64,000 nucleotides of DNA from Weissella hellenica (GCF_005405545.1 NZ_BJEG01000004.1:4946-68945), one strand, 5' to 3'. Shown: positions 46,705-56,815, counted from the stretch's first letter. Numbers and translations are program-made. Notes: generated by a model not told the origin, from the letters alone.

Positions 46705-47718
46705 ATGAATGAAGACGTTGATTTAACAATTGTTGGAGCTGGTCCAGTTGGAATGTTTGCAGGCTTTTACGCAGGTTTACGTGAATTAAAAGTTGTCATT
46801 GTTGAAAGTTTAGCTGATTTGGGTGGTCAAGTTACGAATTTTTATCCTAAAAAAACCATTTTAGATATTCCAGGCTATGTGAATGTTTTGGGAAAAGACA
46901 TCGTGGCTGATTTAACAAAGCAACTAGAACAATTTGAACAAAAAGTGTTACTTGGTACAACTGTGACAGATATCATTTCAAGTGGCGATGGTTTCCAAAT
47001 TAAAACCGATCAACAAGATAGTTTTCATACAAAAGGTGTTTTATTAGCTACTGGTGCTGGTGCTTTTGAGCCACGCCGAATTGCGGCTGAAATTTTGGGT
47101 GATAATGTTAACCAAAATATTCATTATTCGATTCATGATCTAAATATTTTTGCGGGAAAACGTGTGTTAGTAGCTGGTGGTGGTGACTCAGCAGTCGAAA
47201 TGGCATTAAAATTAGAAACAACCGCCAAAAACGTTAAATTAACACATCGCCGTGACAAGTTTCGTGCACTTGAACATAGTTTAACGAAGTTATCAAATTC
47301 ATCAGTGACGTTAGAAACGCCCTATACAATTAAGCAAATTACCAGAGATACAACAGGTGCGTTATTAGTAACGCTACAATTGGCGCGATCAGAAGAGACC
47401 AAGGACGTTATTGTTGATGAAATAGTCATTAGTTATGGGTTTCAAACAGAAAATAAAATTATGGCTGGTTGGTCAATTCAACCAGAACATGATGCACAAA
47501 ATAAAATTGTCGTTACCCAAAATATGGCAACGACAGTACCAAATGTTTATGCAATCGGGGATGTTGCTGTGTACGCTGGTAAGTATGATGTTATTGCAAC
47601 CGGGTTTGGTGAAGCGCCAACGGCAATTAATGATCTCATGACACATATTTTATCTGATGTTAAGGGACCAGCACATTCAACTGCATTAACGGTGGAAGAT
47701 GGTACAGTTAAACACTAA
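46705..47718 (+). CDS. Ferredoxin/flavodoxin-NADP+ reductase (YumC type)
   Basis: A 337-residue FAD- and NADPH-dependent flavoprotein of the thioredoxin reductase-like fold. FAD site VGAGPVGMFAGFYAG (residues 9-23 region) and NADPH site VAGGGDSAVEMALKL are clear. The CxxC redox motif of thioredoxin reductase is missing, and GGQVTNFYPKKTILDIPG is typical of the YumC ferredoxin-NADP reductase group. It would pass electrons between NADPH and ferredoxin or flavodoxin. I chose the ATG at 46705; an in-frame ATG at 46684 touches its ribosome site and adds seven residues. Confidence 0.9.
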   Translation: MNEDVDLTIVGAGPVGMFAGFYAGLRELKVVIVESLADLGGQVTNFYPKKTILDIPGYVNVLGKDIVADLTKQLEQFEQKVLLGTTVTDIISSGDGFQIKTDQQDSFHTKGVLLATGAGAFEPRRIAAEILGDNVNQNIHYSIHDLNIFAGKRVLVAGGGDSAVEMALKLETTAKNVKLTHRRDKFRALEHSLTKLSNSSVTLETPYTIKQITRDTTGALLVTLQLARSEETKDVIVDEIVISYGFQTENKIMAGWSIQPEHDAQNKIVVTQNMATTVPNVYAIGDVAVYAGKYDVIATGFGEAPTAINDLMTHILSDVKGPAHSTALTVEDGTVKH

Positions 47719-47795
47719 TTAACATCAGTAACTACTAAAACTTCGTGAAATTTGTTACAATAGTAACGAAGAAAAATAAAAAAAGAGGTGTACCA

Positions 47796-48515
47796 ATGGC
47801 AAAGTTAGTTTTAATTCGTCACGGTCAAAGTGAATGGAACGCATTAAACTTATTTAATGGATGGGTTGATACAAAGTTGAGCGATAAAGGTATCGCGCAA
47901 GCAAAGGAAGCTGGACAATTGTTGGCTGAAAAAGGCATTCAATTTGATCAAGCTTATACGTCAGTTTTGACACGTGCTATCACAACATTGCACTTGGCTT
48001 TGGAAGAAGCTGATCAATTGTGGGTACCTGAAGTTAAGTCATGGCGCTTGAACGAACGTCACTATGGTGCTTTGCAAGGTTTGAATAAGGCCGATGCTGC
48101 AACTAAGTGGGGTGATGAACAAGTTCACCAATGGCGTCGTTCATATGACGTTTTGCCTCCACTACTAGAGGAACAAAGTGAAACAATGACTATTGACGGC
48201 AAGTCATATCCTGCAATGGATCGTCGTTACCAAGATGTACCTGCTGGTGAATTACCAAAGGGTGAAAACTTGAAGGTTACTTTGGAACGTGTATTGCCAT
48301 TCTGGGATTCAGACATTTCAAAGGCATTGAAGGACGGTAAGAACGTTGTTATCGGTGCTCACGGAAACTCATTGCGTGCCCTAGTAAAGCACATTGAGCA
48401 AATCTCTGATGAAGATATCATGGGTGTTGAAATCGCTAACGGTCAACCTTGGGTTTACGACCTAGATGAAAACTTGAATGTTGTTTCAAAAGACATTTTG
48501 ACGCCTGAAGCTTAA
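47796..48515 (+). CDS. gpmA: 2,3-bisphosphoglycerate-dependent phosphoglycerate mutase
   Basis: A 239-residue glycolytic enzyme that interconverts 3- and 2-phosphoglycerate. [20 protein letters not shown] carries the phosphorylated His in [15 protein letters not shown] and [12 protein letters not shown] hold the other active-site residues. Codon use is strongly optimised, as expected for a glycolytic gene. AGAGGTG precedes the ATG at 47796; an upstream in-frame ATG at 47745 is in the promoter region and rejected. Confidence 0.97.
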   Translation: MAKLVLIRHGQSEWNALNLFNGWVDTKLSDKGIAQAKEAGQLLAEKGIQFDQAYTSVLTRAITTLHLALEEADQLWVPEVKSWRLNERHYGALQGLNKADAATKWGDEQVHQWRRSYDVLPPLLEEQSETMTIDGKSYPAMDRRYQDVPAGELPKGENLKVTLERVLPFWDSDISKALKDGKNVVIGAHGNSLRALVKHIEQISDEDIMGVEIANGQPWVYDLDENLNVVSKDILTPEA

Positions 48516-48533
48516 TTAGAATACAAATTGATG

Positions 48534-48569
48534 AGACTACTGACAGTGATGTTGGTAGTCTTTTTTTTT
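48534..48569 (+). terminator. Terminator after gpmA
   Basis: AGACTAC (48534-48540) pairs with GTAGTCT (48555-48561), followed by T8. Confidence 0.9.
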
Positions 48570-48713
48570 GTGCTATGGTGGTGGACATTCGTGATGCGTG
48601 AATCATTAAATATTCGATTAGTATTCTGAGATTAGTTTTTAATTTTTTAAGCAAAGGGCATTGCTATTAATTTACTAAATGGTGAACTAATGGTTTAAAT
48701 ATGCAATATAAAA

Positions 48714-48776
48714 TGAATATTAACGAAAATAATGTATAAAAAGCAAAAAACGTTGCATTTTATGTATATTTATTCT
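48714..48776 (+). promoter_or_regulatory. Two ARG-box-like sites upstream of argG
   Basis: TGTATATTTATTCT (48763-48776) matches the ArgR consensus TGAATAATTATTCA at 11 of 14 positions. TGAATATTAACGAA (48714-48727) is a weaker match. Both lie in the 296-base AT-rich gap before argG. ArgR repression by arginine is the expected logic. Confidence 0.5.
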
Positions 48777-48811
48777 ATTATTTAAAAAACGGTCAAAGAG
48801 GGGAAACAATT

Positions 48812-50035
48812 ATGAGCAAAAAGAAAGTGGTTTTAGCATATTCTGGTGGATTAGATACCTCAGTTGAAATTGCCTGGTTAAAAAATGCGGGGTATGACGT
48901 GATTGCATGTTGTATTGATGTTGGGGAAGAGAAGGATTTGGTTAAGATTCAGGAGAAGGGGAAGCAAGTTGGGGCTAGTGAATCTGTTGTTATTGATGCG
49001 CAACAGGAATTTGCAGAGGAATATGTATTAGTTGCGCTACAAGCGCATGCTTATTATGAAGGTGAGTATCCTTTGATTTCAGCGTTATCACGACCATTGA
49101 TTGCAAAGAAACTTGTTGAAGTTGCTAACAAGTATGGGGCAACAGCAATTGCTCATGGTTGCACGGGTAAAGGTAATGATCAGGTACGTTTTGAAACAGA
49201 AATTCATGCATTAGCGCCAGAAATGAAGATTGAAGATCCTATCCGTGATCAACATATGTCACGTGAAATGGAAATTGCGTATGCAAAAGAGAATGGCATC
49301 CCTGTTCCAATTACAAAAGAAAGTCCTTATTCCATCGATGAAAATCTTTGGGGTCGTGCCAATGAATGTGGTTTATTGGAGGATCCATGGGCAACAGCAC
49401 CCGAGGATGCTTATGAGCGGACAAATGCACTAGAAAATACGCCAGACACACCAGACTATGTAGAAATCACCTTTGATCAGGGAATCCCAGTGGCGCTTAA
49501 TGGTCAAACATATGAATTGGCTGAGCTCATTAAAGAACTTAATCAAGTGGCTGGTAAGCATGGAATTGGGCGTATCGATCATGTAGAAAATCGTTTGATT
49601 GGTATCAAGTCACGTGAAATTTATGAAGCACCTGGTGCCGAAGTTTTGCTAAAAGCGCATAAAGATTTGGAAGATTTAACAACGACAAAAGATTTGGCAC
49701 ATTTTAAGCCAATTATTGAGAAACAAATTGCTGAGACCATTTATAATGCTTTACGGTATACACCATTATTTGATTCATTAAAGGCATTTATTCGTGAAAG
49801 TCAAAAAGAAGTGAACGGTGTTGTTCGTGTCAAAATGTTTAAAGGCAATGTGATTTGTGAAGGTCGCCAATCAGACAACTCTCTATATAGCCTGGATTTG
49901 GCTACGTATACTTCAGCAGATGCCTTTGATCAGGAATCAGCTGCGGGCTTTATTAAACTGTATAGTTTACCTTCAGTTGTTCATGCCCAAGTGCAGCAAA
50001 AATTAACAGCAGCTGAACAATTAGTTTTAAAGTAG
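48812..50035 (+). CDS. argG: Argininosuccinate synthase
   Basis: A 407-residue enzyme that joins citrulline and aspartate using ATP. The ATP loop [10 protein letters not shown] is at residues 9-18, with [23 protein letters not shown] and [12 protein letters not shown] following. It leads a two-gene operon with argH. The ribosome site AAGAGGGGAAAC (48796-48807) pairs at 11 of 12 positions with the C-rich loop of the small RNA at 3049-3196. Compared with neighbours it uses more GGG, AAG and GAG codons at the start, a slight hint of different origin. With only G and H here, the cell may convert citrulline rather than build arginine fully. Confidence 0.97.
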   Translation: MSKKKVVLAYSGGLDTSVEIAWLKNAGYDVIACCIDVGEEKDLVKIQEKGKQVGASESVVIDAQQEFAEEYVLVALQAHAYYEGEYPLISALSRPLIAKKLVEVANKYGATAIAHGCTGKGNDQVRFETEIHALAPEMKIEDPIRDQHMSREMEIAYAKENGIPVPITKESPYSIDENLWGRANECGLLEDPWATAPEDAYERTNALENTPDTPDYVEITFDQGIPVALNGQTYELAELIKELNQVAGKHGIGRIDHVENRLIGIKSREIYEAPGAEVLLKAHKDLEDLTTTKDLAHFKPIIEKQIAETIYNALRYTPLFDSLKAFIRESQKEVNGVVRVKMFKGNVICEGRQSDNSLYSLDLATYTSADAFDQESAAGFIKLYSLPSVVHAQVQQKLTAAEQLVLK

Positions 50036-50050
50036 AAAGTAGGCAAATTA

Positions 50051-51436
50051 ATGGCAACAAATCAAATGTGGGGTGGTCGCTTTGAAAAGGGCAATCGATC
50101 AGATGTTGTGGCATTTAATGCATCGATTGCGTTCGACCAACGATTAGCAAAACATGATTTGATCGGTTCGATAGCTCACGCGAAGATGTTGACCCACACT
50201 AAGATACTTTCAAAATTAGAAGGAACGCAAATTGTTGCAGGACTCGAAAAATTACAACAAAAATTGATGGCAGGTGAATTAGGTTTTTCGGATACGTTTG
50301 AAGATATTCATATGAATATTGAACATCTCTTGCAGCAAGAAATTGGGGATGTAGCTGGTAAATTGCATACAGCTAGAAGTCGAAATGACCAAACGGCTAC
50401 CGACATGCATCTTTTTATGAAGGATGAAATCGTGACGATCATGTCATTATTAGACGAGCTACTGGAAGTTGTGGTCACAAAAGCTGACATGAACATCAAG
50501 ACGTTGATGGCAGGGTATACTCATTTACAACACGCACAGCCCATTTCATATGCCCATTATTTGATGGCTTATTATGAAATGTTTTCACGTGATCGTGAAA
50601 GATTTCAAACAGCCTATAATAGTGCAAATCAATCCCCATTAGGGGCTGCTGCCTTAGCGGGAACAACATTTCCGATTGACCGTGAGTACAGTGCACAAAT
50701 GTTACATTTTGCAAAAAATTATCAAAATTCAATTGATGCAGTATCCGATCGTGATTATCTATTGGATTTTTTACATGCTTCAGCGACTTTAATGATGCAT
50801 TTAAGTCGTTTCTGTGAAGAAATTATTCAATGGAATTCTTATGAATTTGGTTATATTGAAATCAGTGATGAATTTGCTACGGGTAGTTCGATCATGCCAC
50901 AAAAGAAGAATCCAGATGTTGCCGAATTGATTCGAGGAAAAACTGGTCGCGTTTATGGTTCGTTATTTTCGTTACTAACCACACTAAAAGGGTTGCCGCT
51001 GGCTTACGATAAAGATTTGCAAGAAGATAAAGAGGGTGTTTTTGACACAATTGATACCTTGAAAGCGTGTGTTTCACTGTTTACTGACATGTTAGCGACA
51101 CTTCAAGTTAAAGCAGATAAACTACAGGACTCATTGACAGATGATTTTTCAAATGCAACTGAGCTCGCAGATTACTTGGCTGATAAGGGATTACCATTTC
51201 GACAAGCGCATCAGGTCGTGGGTAAATTAGTTCATTACGGTATTGCGAATTGTGCCCCGCTGCAAGAAATGTCATTGACACAGTTGCAAGAATTTGAACC
51301 ACTGATAACGGCCGATGTCTATGCTATCCTTGACCCAGAAAACGCAGTAGCGCGTCGGATTTCTTTAGGGTCCACTGGGTTTGATCAGGTAAAGTATCAA
51401 ATTAATAAGGCCAAAGAAACGTTGATTGAAAAATAA
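50051..51436 (+). CDS. argH: Argininosuccinate lyase
   Basis: A 461-residue lyase of the fumarase/aspartase superfamily that splits argininosuccinate into arginine and fumarate. MWGGRFEKG opens the protein, [20 protein letters not shown] is the substrate loop, [12 protein letters not shown] the second motif, and [12 protein letters not shown] near residue 281 the mobile signature loop with the catalytic Ser. It begins 15 bases after argG and shares its mRNA; the ribosome site is weak, which suggests coupling. Confidence 0.97.
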   Translation: MATNQMWGGRFEKGNRSDVVAFNASIAFDQRLAKHDLIGSIAHAKMLTHTKILSKLEGTQIVAGLEKLQQKLMAGELGFSDTFEDIHMNIEHLLQQEIGDVAGKLHTARSRNDQTATDMHLFMKDEIVTIMSLLDELLEVVVTKADMNIKTLMAGYTHLQHAQPISYAHYLMAYYEMFSRDRERFQTAYNSANQSPLGAAALAGTTFPIDREYSAQMLHFAKNYQNSIDAVSDRDYLLDFLHASATLMMHLSRFCEEIIQWNSYEFGYIEISDEFATGSSIMPQKKNPDVAELIRGKTGRVYGSLFSLLTTLKGLPLAYDKDLQEDKEGVFDTIDTLKACVSLFTDMLATLQVKADKLQDSLTDDFSNATELADYLADKGLPFRQAHQVVGKLVHYGIANCAPLQEMSLTQLQEFEPLITADVYAILDPENAVARRISLGSTGFDQVKYQINKAKETLIEK

Positions 51437-51446
51437 CACTAGTAAA

Positions 51447-51506
51447 AAACACATGCGTTAGATAATGTTGTCCAGCGAGACAAATCTAACGCATGTGTTT
51501 TTATTT
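51447..51506. terminator. Terminator after argH
   Basis: A 16-bp stem (51447-51462 with 51485-51500, AAACACATGCGTTAGA and its complement) followed by T residues. Confidence 0.9.
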
Positions 51507-51677
51507 TTTAATCCATTTATCGTTGTAGTAATATTTGATAGTAAATTTTAATTTTGAGCTTAGTATAATGGTTGTTTTTATAATACGTTGCTTTTAATTT
51601 TAGGTTACTAAAAACATTTCGTTTATAAAAACCATTGGTATAATAAGGTACAAGGTTGTTACGAAAGGGAAATGCTT

Positions 51678-52592
51678 ATGTATCAAGAAAAAGTTGTTTT
51701 AAATGGTCAGCACTGGATTAGTGTGATTGATCCGAAAGATGAAGATATACAGCAATTAAAAGCAAAATTTCACCTAACAAGTAAATTTCAGTCTTATGTG
51801 CAGGATGCAAGAGAGCGTTCACGATTTGAATATAATGATCAGACTAAAACAGCAATGCTAATTTGGCAAGTGATTGTTAAACATGAATCAATGACCGAGT
51901 ATCAAGTGATACCCGTTAGCTTTATTGTGACAGAAGATACTTTGATTTCAATTCATCCTAAAAATGCTAGTTTGGTTACTCAGGCATTACAAGCATTGTT
52001 TGAGCAGCAGGGGACGCCATTAACAAGTATGCTGAGGATTTTATTGCAACTGTTATGGCGATTAAATGATCACTATATGGATCAAATTGATGAGATTAAT
52101 ATACTACGTGAGGCGTTGACAAAGTTTCATAATAATCCAAGTAACCGACAAATTAAGAGATTGTCTTCATTGAGTAATCAGCTTGTTCATTTAACGACCG
52201 CAATCGACAATAATGTAATGGCGATTCAACAGATAAAAATAAATGGCAATGATGCGACAGATGAGCTTGTTCTAACTGATAAAGAACGAAATTTGATTGC
52301 AGATGTCGAGGTTGAAACGAAACAAAGTCAGCAAATGACGCAGGATACAGCTGAGTTAGTGGACCGCTTATCAAACACATATAATAATTTATTGAATAAT
52401 ACTTTAAACGATACAATGCGCTTCTTAACAATTTGGTCATTAATTTTAGCAGTACCACCAATTATTTCGGGCTTCTACGGAATGAATATGCATCTGCCAT
52501 TGGCAAAAGGAAACTTCGCTTGGCTGGGGACAATAATGATGACAGCTATTTTAATTATTAGTATTGTGTATTTAGTTAAGAAAAGAAAATGA
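51678..52592 (+). CDS. corA: CorA-family magnesium transporter
   Basis: A 304-residue divalent-cation channel. A large cytoplasmic domain (residues 1-240) with long helices (LSNQLVHLTTAIDNNVMAIQ) leads to two C-terminal transmembrane helices joined by the selectivity loop YGMNMHLP, the GMN motif. The tail VKKRK is basic as usual. I chose the ATG at 51678, spaced eight bases from AAAGGG; the ATG two codons earlier is too close. Confidence 0.93.
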   Translation: MYQEKVVLNGQHWISVIDPKDEDIQQLKAKFHLTSKFQSYVQDARERSRFEYNDQTKTAMLIWQVIVKHESMTEYQVIPVSFIVTEDTLISIHPKNASLVTQALQALFEQQGTPLTSMLRILLQLLWRLNDHYMDQIDEINILREALTKFHNNPSNRQIKRLSSLSNQLVHLTTAIDNNVMAIQQIKINGNDATDELVLTDKERNLIADVEVETKQSQQMTQDTAELVDRLSNTYNNLLNNTLNDTMRFLTIWSLILAVPPIISGFYGMNMHLPLAKGNFAWLGTIMMTAILIISIVYLVKKRK

Positions 52593-52598
52593 ACGTAA

Positions 52599-52652
52599 AA
52601 ATGCCCATAATTGTTGGCTTATACACCTAACAATTATGGGACATTTTTTTTA
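52599..52652. terminator. Bidirectional terminator between corA and katA
   Basis: CCATAATTGTT and AACAATTATGG form the stem, with ATG/CAT further out, flanked by A and T runs. It serves both convergent genes. Confidence 0.9.
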
Positions 52653-52660
52653 AGGATTAA

Positions 52661-54106
52661 TTAGATTTCAATATCATCGATATTAACGCCAATTGCATCA
52701 GCAACCCGCTTACCGTAATCCATATCAGCACGAGCCATTTGTTGCACCATTAGTTGCTTGTTTTCAAGACTGTCAATGGTACCAAGATTGCTCTTAAATG
52801 TTTCTACTAAACGTTGCTTTTCGTCTTCAGGCATTAAGCTGTACAAACGACCAGCAGCAGAATAGTAATCCGTATCGTATGGTTCGTATGCACCAGTCAT
52901 CCCTTGGAACATGTCGCTAGTAATTGACGCATGTGGATCTTCAACGGGACCATTTTGGCTATTAGGCTCATAATTAACACTGCCATCTTGACCTTGTGCC
53001 ATAAAGCCATCGCGAGCATAGTTATGAACTTCATTGCGTGGACGGTTAGCCTTCAATTGTTCATAGTTAGCGCCCAAACGATAACGTTGTGCGTCCTTGT
53101 ATGAGAACAAACGACCTTGTAGCAACTTATCCATTGAAAGTTCGATACCTGGTACTAAGTTAGCGGGTGAGAAAGCAATTTCTTCAACGTCTTCAAAATA
53201 GTTGTCAGGATTTGCATTCAAAGTCATGACACCAACCTCATGGAGTGGATAGTCTTTATGGGATACCGTCTTTGTTACATCAAAAATATCATACTTATAA
53301 TCAAGACCTTCTTGATAAGGAATAATTTGCACTGAAAGGGTCCATGAAGGATAATCACCCTCTTCAATGGCGTTAAACATTTCATTCTGTAGGTAATCAG
53401 TGTCTTCACTAGCTAATTTAGCAGCTAGTTCATTAGACATGTTTGACACACCTTGGTCACTGATAAAGTGGTACTTGACCCAGAATTGTTCACCAGCAGC
53501 GTTGACCCACTTGTAAGTGTGGCTACCGTAACCATTCATCGTACGCAAACTAGTTGGATTACCACGATCTCCCATTAGGTAAGTGACTTGGTGAATTGAT
53601 TCGGGTGAATGTGCCCAAAAGTCAAATTGCATATTCACATCACGCCGATGCGTACGAGGGTCACGCTTTTGCGAGTGGATAAAGTCTGGGAACTTCAAAG
53701 GATCATTGATAAAGAAAACAGGGGTGTTATTACCAACAATGTCGTAATTACCATCTTCTGTATAGAATTTAACTGAAAATCCGTGAACGTCACGGATTGT
53801 ATCAGGGTAACCAGATTCACCAGCAACTGATGAGAAACGGACGGCGAGTGGTGTTTCTTTGTTCTCCCCATTGAACAAATTTGCCTTGGTAAATTGACTC
53901 ATGTCGTGGGTCAATTTAAAGACACCCTTGGCACCAGCTCCCTTAGCATGAACTACTCGTTCGGGTATCCGTTCACGATCAAAGTGGGCTAGTTTTTCTA
54001 GTAATTGGTAGTCTTGCATCAAGACAGGGCCACGTGCACCAGCCGTTAAGCTATGTTGGTTATTAGCCCAAGGTTGTCCTGTTTGTGTTGTTAACTTATC
54101 GTTCAT
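52661..54106 (-). CDS. katA: Heme-dependent monofunctional catalase
   Basis: A 481-residue small-subunit catalase that breaks down hydrogen peroxide. Distal His53 sits in RVVHAKGAGAKG, Asn126/127 in VGNNTPVFFIND, and the proximal heme-ligand Tyr336 in RLFSYKDAQRYRLG. All active residues are present, so the enzyme should be active when heme is available. Lactic acid bacteria generally cannot make heme, and no heme genes are in this window, so activity would depend on imported heme. The ribosome site is GGGGG on the minus strand. Single gene with its own promoter. Confidence 0.97.
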   Translation of the reverse strand: MNDKLTTQTGQPWANNQHSLTAGARGPVLMQDYQLLEKLAHFDRERIPERVVHAKGAGAKGVFKLTHDMSQFTKANLFNGENKETPLAVRFSSVAGESGYPDTIRDVHGFSVKFYTEDGNYDIVGNNTPVFFINDPLKFPDFIHSQKRDPRTHRRDVNMQFDFWAHSPESIHQVTYLMGDRGNPTSLRTMNGYGSHTYKWVNAAGEQFWVKYHFISDQGVSNMSNELAAKLASEDTDYLQNEMFNAIEEGDYPSWTLSVQIIPYQEGLDYKYDIFDVTKTVSHKDYPLHEVGVMTLNANPDNYFEDVEEIAFSPANLVPGIELSMDKLLQGRLFSYKDAQRYRLGANYEQLKANRPRNEVHNYARDGFMAQGQDGSVNYEPNSQNGPVEDPHASITSDMFQGMTGAYEPYDTDYYSAAGRLYSLMPEDEKQRLVETFKSNLGTIDSLENKQLMVQQMARADMDYGKRVADAIGVNIDDIEI

Positions 54107-54144
54107 TTTATTCCCCCATTTATCTCTTGTGTTTACCAGATAGC

Positions 54145-54200
54145 ATATAGATTTTGATAATCTATATAAGTCATTATACTGTTAATTGTTCATTATGCAA
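54145..54200 (-). promoter_or_regulatory. katA promoter with operator-like palindrome
   Basis: On the minus strand TTGCAT (54200-54195), a 16-base spacer and TATAAT (54178-54173). A perfect 9-bp inverted repeat ATATAGATT/AATCTATAT (54145-54167) begins at the expected start site. Further upstream TTATAATGCATATAC (54213-54227) partly resembles a PerR box. A peroxide-responsive repressor is a reasonable guess. Confidence 0.6.
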
Positions 54201-54336
54201 ATTAATTCACTTTTATAATGCATATACTTTATATATAAAAATATGCTATAAAACTAGTTTGGATCATTGGTTGGATTACTTTTAATGTTTTAGGTGAAAA
54301 GAAAGGATTAGGGTTGTTGCAGCAGTTAAATGAATA

Positions 54337-54374
54337 TAAAAAAATTGGGTCCAAAGAAGGTATCCCAATTTTTT
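54337..54374. terminator. Terminator of the alcohol dehydrogenase gene
   Basis: AAAAAATTGGG pairs with CCCAATTTTTT. It lies downstream of the leftward adh gene, inside the 345-base gap before katA. Confidence 0.85.
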
Positions 54375-54451
54375 AGTTAAAAATGTATTAATTTTGAGCC
54401 CACAATTTTAATAGCATAAAGCATTACAAAAGTATGAAATTATTGGATAAG

Positions 54452-55468
54452 TTAATGGGTGAAGTCAATTACCATACGGCCAATAATTTGATTATTTTTC
54501 ATTTCATCAATGATATCGTTAATTTCAGATAATGAGCGTGTTTTAACAATTGGCTTGACATGATGTTCAGCACCAAATTGAAAAGCTTCGGCTAGGTCTT
54601 GACGAGTACCTACTAATGAACCAGCAACTTTAATACCATCCAAAACAGTTTTAGAGATATTTAATCCCATGTCTCCCTTAGGCAGAGCGATCGCAACTAA
54701 GGTACCATCAGGACGTAAGGCATTAACAGCTGTTGTAAATGATTCAGAATTAACGGCAGTAATCAGTGCACTATGAACACCACCAACTTGGTCTTGTAGA
54801 ATTTTTGAGGCATCTTCCTTGTTTGAATTAATGGTTAAATCGGCACCTAATACTTTGGCAGTCATCAATTTTTTGTCATCAATGTCCACTGCTGCAACGT
54901 GGGCGCCAAACACATGATGTGCATATTGAACGGCTAAATTACCTAGGCCACCAGCACCAACGATTTCTACCCATTGACCAGGCTGCACATGACCAGTTTT
55001 TAATCCTTTGTAGACTGTTACGCCAGCACAAGTTAGTGAGGTTGCTTCAATTGGATCGAGACCTTCAGGCACTTTAATAGCATAATCAGCTGGTACAATA
55101 CATTCTTCAGCCATGGCACCATTTACATTAAAGCCTGAGTTTTCAACATTACGGCATAAAGTTTCACGGCCAGTTGTACAATATTCGCAGTGACCACAAC
55201 CACGATAGAACCAGGCGACTGAAACGCGGTCACCAATTGCAAGATTATCGGCACCGTCATCTAATTTGATGACTTTACCAACGCCTTCATGACCAATAAT
55301 GCGACCAGGTACGTTACCAAAATCACCGGCCGCAACATGTAAATCTGTGTGACATAAGCCACAATATTCCATTTTAATAAGTGCTTCACCATATTTTAAT
55401 TCACGTAATGTAACATCTTTTATGTCGACATATCCATCGCAAGTATCTCTGACAACTGCTGCTTTCAT
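54452..55468 (-). CDS. adhP: Zinc-dependent alcohol dehydrogenase (AdhP-like)
   Basis: A 338-residue medium-chain dehydrogenase that reduces aldehydes with NADH or oxidises alcohols. The catalytic zinc site uses Cys36 and the His in GHEGVGKV; the structural zinc has four Cys in [15 protein letters not shown]. The NAD fold shows [14 protein letters not shown] chose the ATG at 55468, preceded by GGGGG on the minus strand; the longer in-frame start at 55507 would add 13 residues not seen in homologues. In heterofermentative bacteria such enzymes help regenerate NAD+. Confidence 0.94.
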   Translation of the reverse strand: MKAAVVRDTCDGYVDIKDVTLRELKYGEALIKMEYCGLCHTDLHVAAGDFGNVPGRIIGHEGVGKVIKLDDGADNLAIGDRVSVAWFYRGCGHCEYCTTGRETLCRNVENSGFNVNGAMAEECIVPADYAIKVPEGLDPIEATSLTCAGVTVYKGLKTGHVQPGQWVEIVGAGGLGNLAVQYAHHVFGAHVAAVDIDDKKLMTAKVLGADLTINSNKEDASKILQDQVGGVHSALITAVNSESFTTAVNALRPDGTLVAIALPKGDMGLNISKTVLDGIKVAGSLVGTRQDLAEAFQFGAEHHVKPIVKTRSLSEINDIIDEMKNNQIIGRMVIDFTH

Positions 55469-55639
55469 AATGTTTATCCCCCTGATAATGTTAGTTGTTA
55501 AAAACAATTAAAGTATAACAAAAACTCAATTATAGATAAAGTGAAAACATTCACAATATTTAAAGAGATATGAAATGAGTATCTATTTAAGTCAAAAATG
55601 GTACTATTATCTTAATTAATAAGGCAGTAGGGGATAAAA

Positions 55640-56656
55640 ATGGCAAGTATTCAAGATATTGCAACATTAGCTGGTGTTTCAAAAGCAACGGTTTCCAGAA
55701 TATTAAATCAAGATCCAAGTTTTTCAGTTTCAGATGTTACGCGCAATCGCGTTTGGCAAATAGCAAATCAATTACATTACAAATTAGCGAATGTTGCTAA
55801 CCGCAATCATCAAGATAAATTACATTTAGCAATTGTGACGGCTTTAACAGCACAAGAAGAATTAACGGATCCTTATTTTCAAGAAATATTAGCTGGTATC
55901 AATGAACAAGCGACACTATGGGGCATGAAAATCGCAGATAGTATTAGACTGCCAGCAAACAACGATGTTGACTGGCAAAATTTGGCAGTTTACGGCGCAG
56001 TTATTATTGTGGGTATGCTGTCAAATGATGTGTTAGCAACAATTTATCAATATAATAAAAATGTTGTGATTATCGATGATAACCGCATTTTTGATAATTA
56101 TGATGTCATTCAAAATGATTTTGGACGCCAAACAAAACGATTATTAGATTTGCTTTTTGCTAAAGGACATCGGCAAATCACTTTTATAGGTGGTGAAAAA
56201 AAGCTAGTTGGCGAGCAAAAAATTAAAAAAAGTGAATTGTTAGACGTACGCCATCAAGCCTATTTAGATTGGATGACGTTGCATCAACTAGAGGCGTACA
56301 AAGATACTCATATTACGAATTGGACATCTGAAGATGCGATGCAGGTGACCAAAAAAATCTTGCAACGAGCAAAACGCCCCACTGCAATTTTTGCAAGTAA
56401 TGATTTACAAGCGATTGGCATTTATCGTGTCATCCAAGAAATGGCTTATAAAATACCAGATGATATTGCAGTTGTTAGTTTTGATGGGATTGAGATGTCT
56501 GAATATTTGTATCCTTCCTTAACAACGGTACGACCAGCCACGAAAGAAATGGGGAAAGAAGCCATTAACTTAGCTCGTGAAAAATTAGTTGGTGATCGTG
56601 AATCTGCAATTCAATTAACTATTAATTCAAAATTAATAATACGAGATAGTATATAA
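55640..56656 (+). CDS. LacI/GalR-family regulator of the alpha-galactoside genes
   Basis: A 338-residue repressor. The helix-turn-helix is at residues 4-24 (IQDIATLAGVSKATVSRILNQ), followed by the hinge and a periplasmic-binding-like sensor domain (AIVTALTAQEEL, then TAIFASNDLQAIGIYRVIQE and VVSFDGIEMSEYLYPSLTTVRP). It lies directly upstream of the galactoside transporter and alpha-galactosidase genes, so galactose or melibiose is the likely inducer. GGGG precedes the ATG. GTGAA/TTCAC at 55539-55553 upstream could be an operator for its own control. Confidence 0.9.
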   Translation: MASIQDIATLAGVSKATVSRILNQDPSFSVSDVTRNRVWQIANQLHYKLANVANRNHQDKLHLAIVTALTAQEELTDPYFQEILAGINEQATLWGMKIADSIRLPANNDVDWQNLAVYGAVIIVGMLSNDVLATIYQYNKNVVIIDDNRIFDNYDVIQNDFGRQTKRLLDLLFAKGHRQITFIGGEKKLVGEQKIKKSELLDVRHQAYLDWMTLHQLEAYKDTHITNWTSEDAMQVTKKILQRAKRPTAIFASNDLQAIGIYRVIQEMAYKIPDDIAVVSFDGIEMSEYLYPSLTTVRPATKEMGKEAINLAREKLVGDRESAIQLTINSKLIIRDSI

Positions 56657-56682
56657 ATAAAAAAGAATTTGTTTATCATTTT

Positions 56683-56724
56683 AAAAGCCTAAGATAGGAT
56701 AATACCTGTCTTAGGCTTTTATTT
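56683..56724. terminator. Terminator after the lacI-type gene
   Basis: AAAAGCCTAAGA and TCTTAGGCTTTT form a long stem with AGG/CCT inside. Confidence 0.9.
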
Positions 56725-56732
56725 GAAATAAG

Positions 56733-56761
56733 TTGATTTTTAAAAAGAAAGCGGTTACAAT
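56733..56761 (+). promoter_or_regulatory. Galactoside operon promoter with overlapping cre
   Basis: TTGATT (56733-56738), a 17-base spacer and TACAAT (56756-56761). AGAAAGCGGTTACA (56746-56759), one mismatch from the cre consensus, covers the spacer and -10, so CcpA should repress in glucose. Confidence 0.75.
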
Positions 56762-56776
56762 TTAATTATTGGATTG

Positions 56777-56815
56777 GTAAACAAGTAAACAAAGGGACGC
56801 TATTTACTTGTTTAC
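56777..56815. promoter_or_regulatory. 13-bp inverted repeat, operator candidate
   Basis: GTAAACAAGTAAA (56777-56789) and TTTACTTGTTTAC (56803-56815) match perfectly around 13 bases. Each arm holds two GTAAAC-type half-sites. It starts about 10 bases after the likely transcription start and lacks a T-tract. It could be the operator for the adjacent LacI-type protein or an mRNA hairpin. Confidence 0.6.

Noticed and set aside
46705-47718. Thioredoxin reductase (TrxB)
   Set aside because: The FAD and NADPH sites fit but the CxxC redox pair is missing, so the ferredoxin-NADP reductase call is better.
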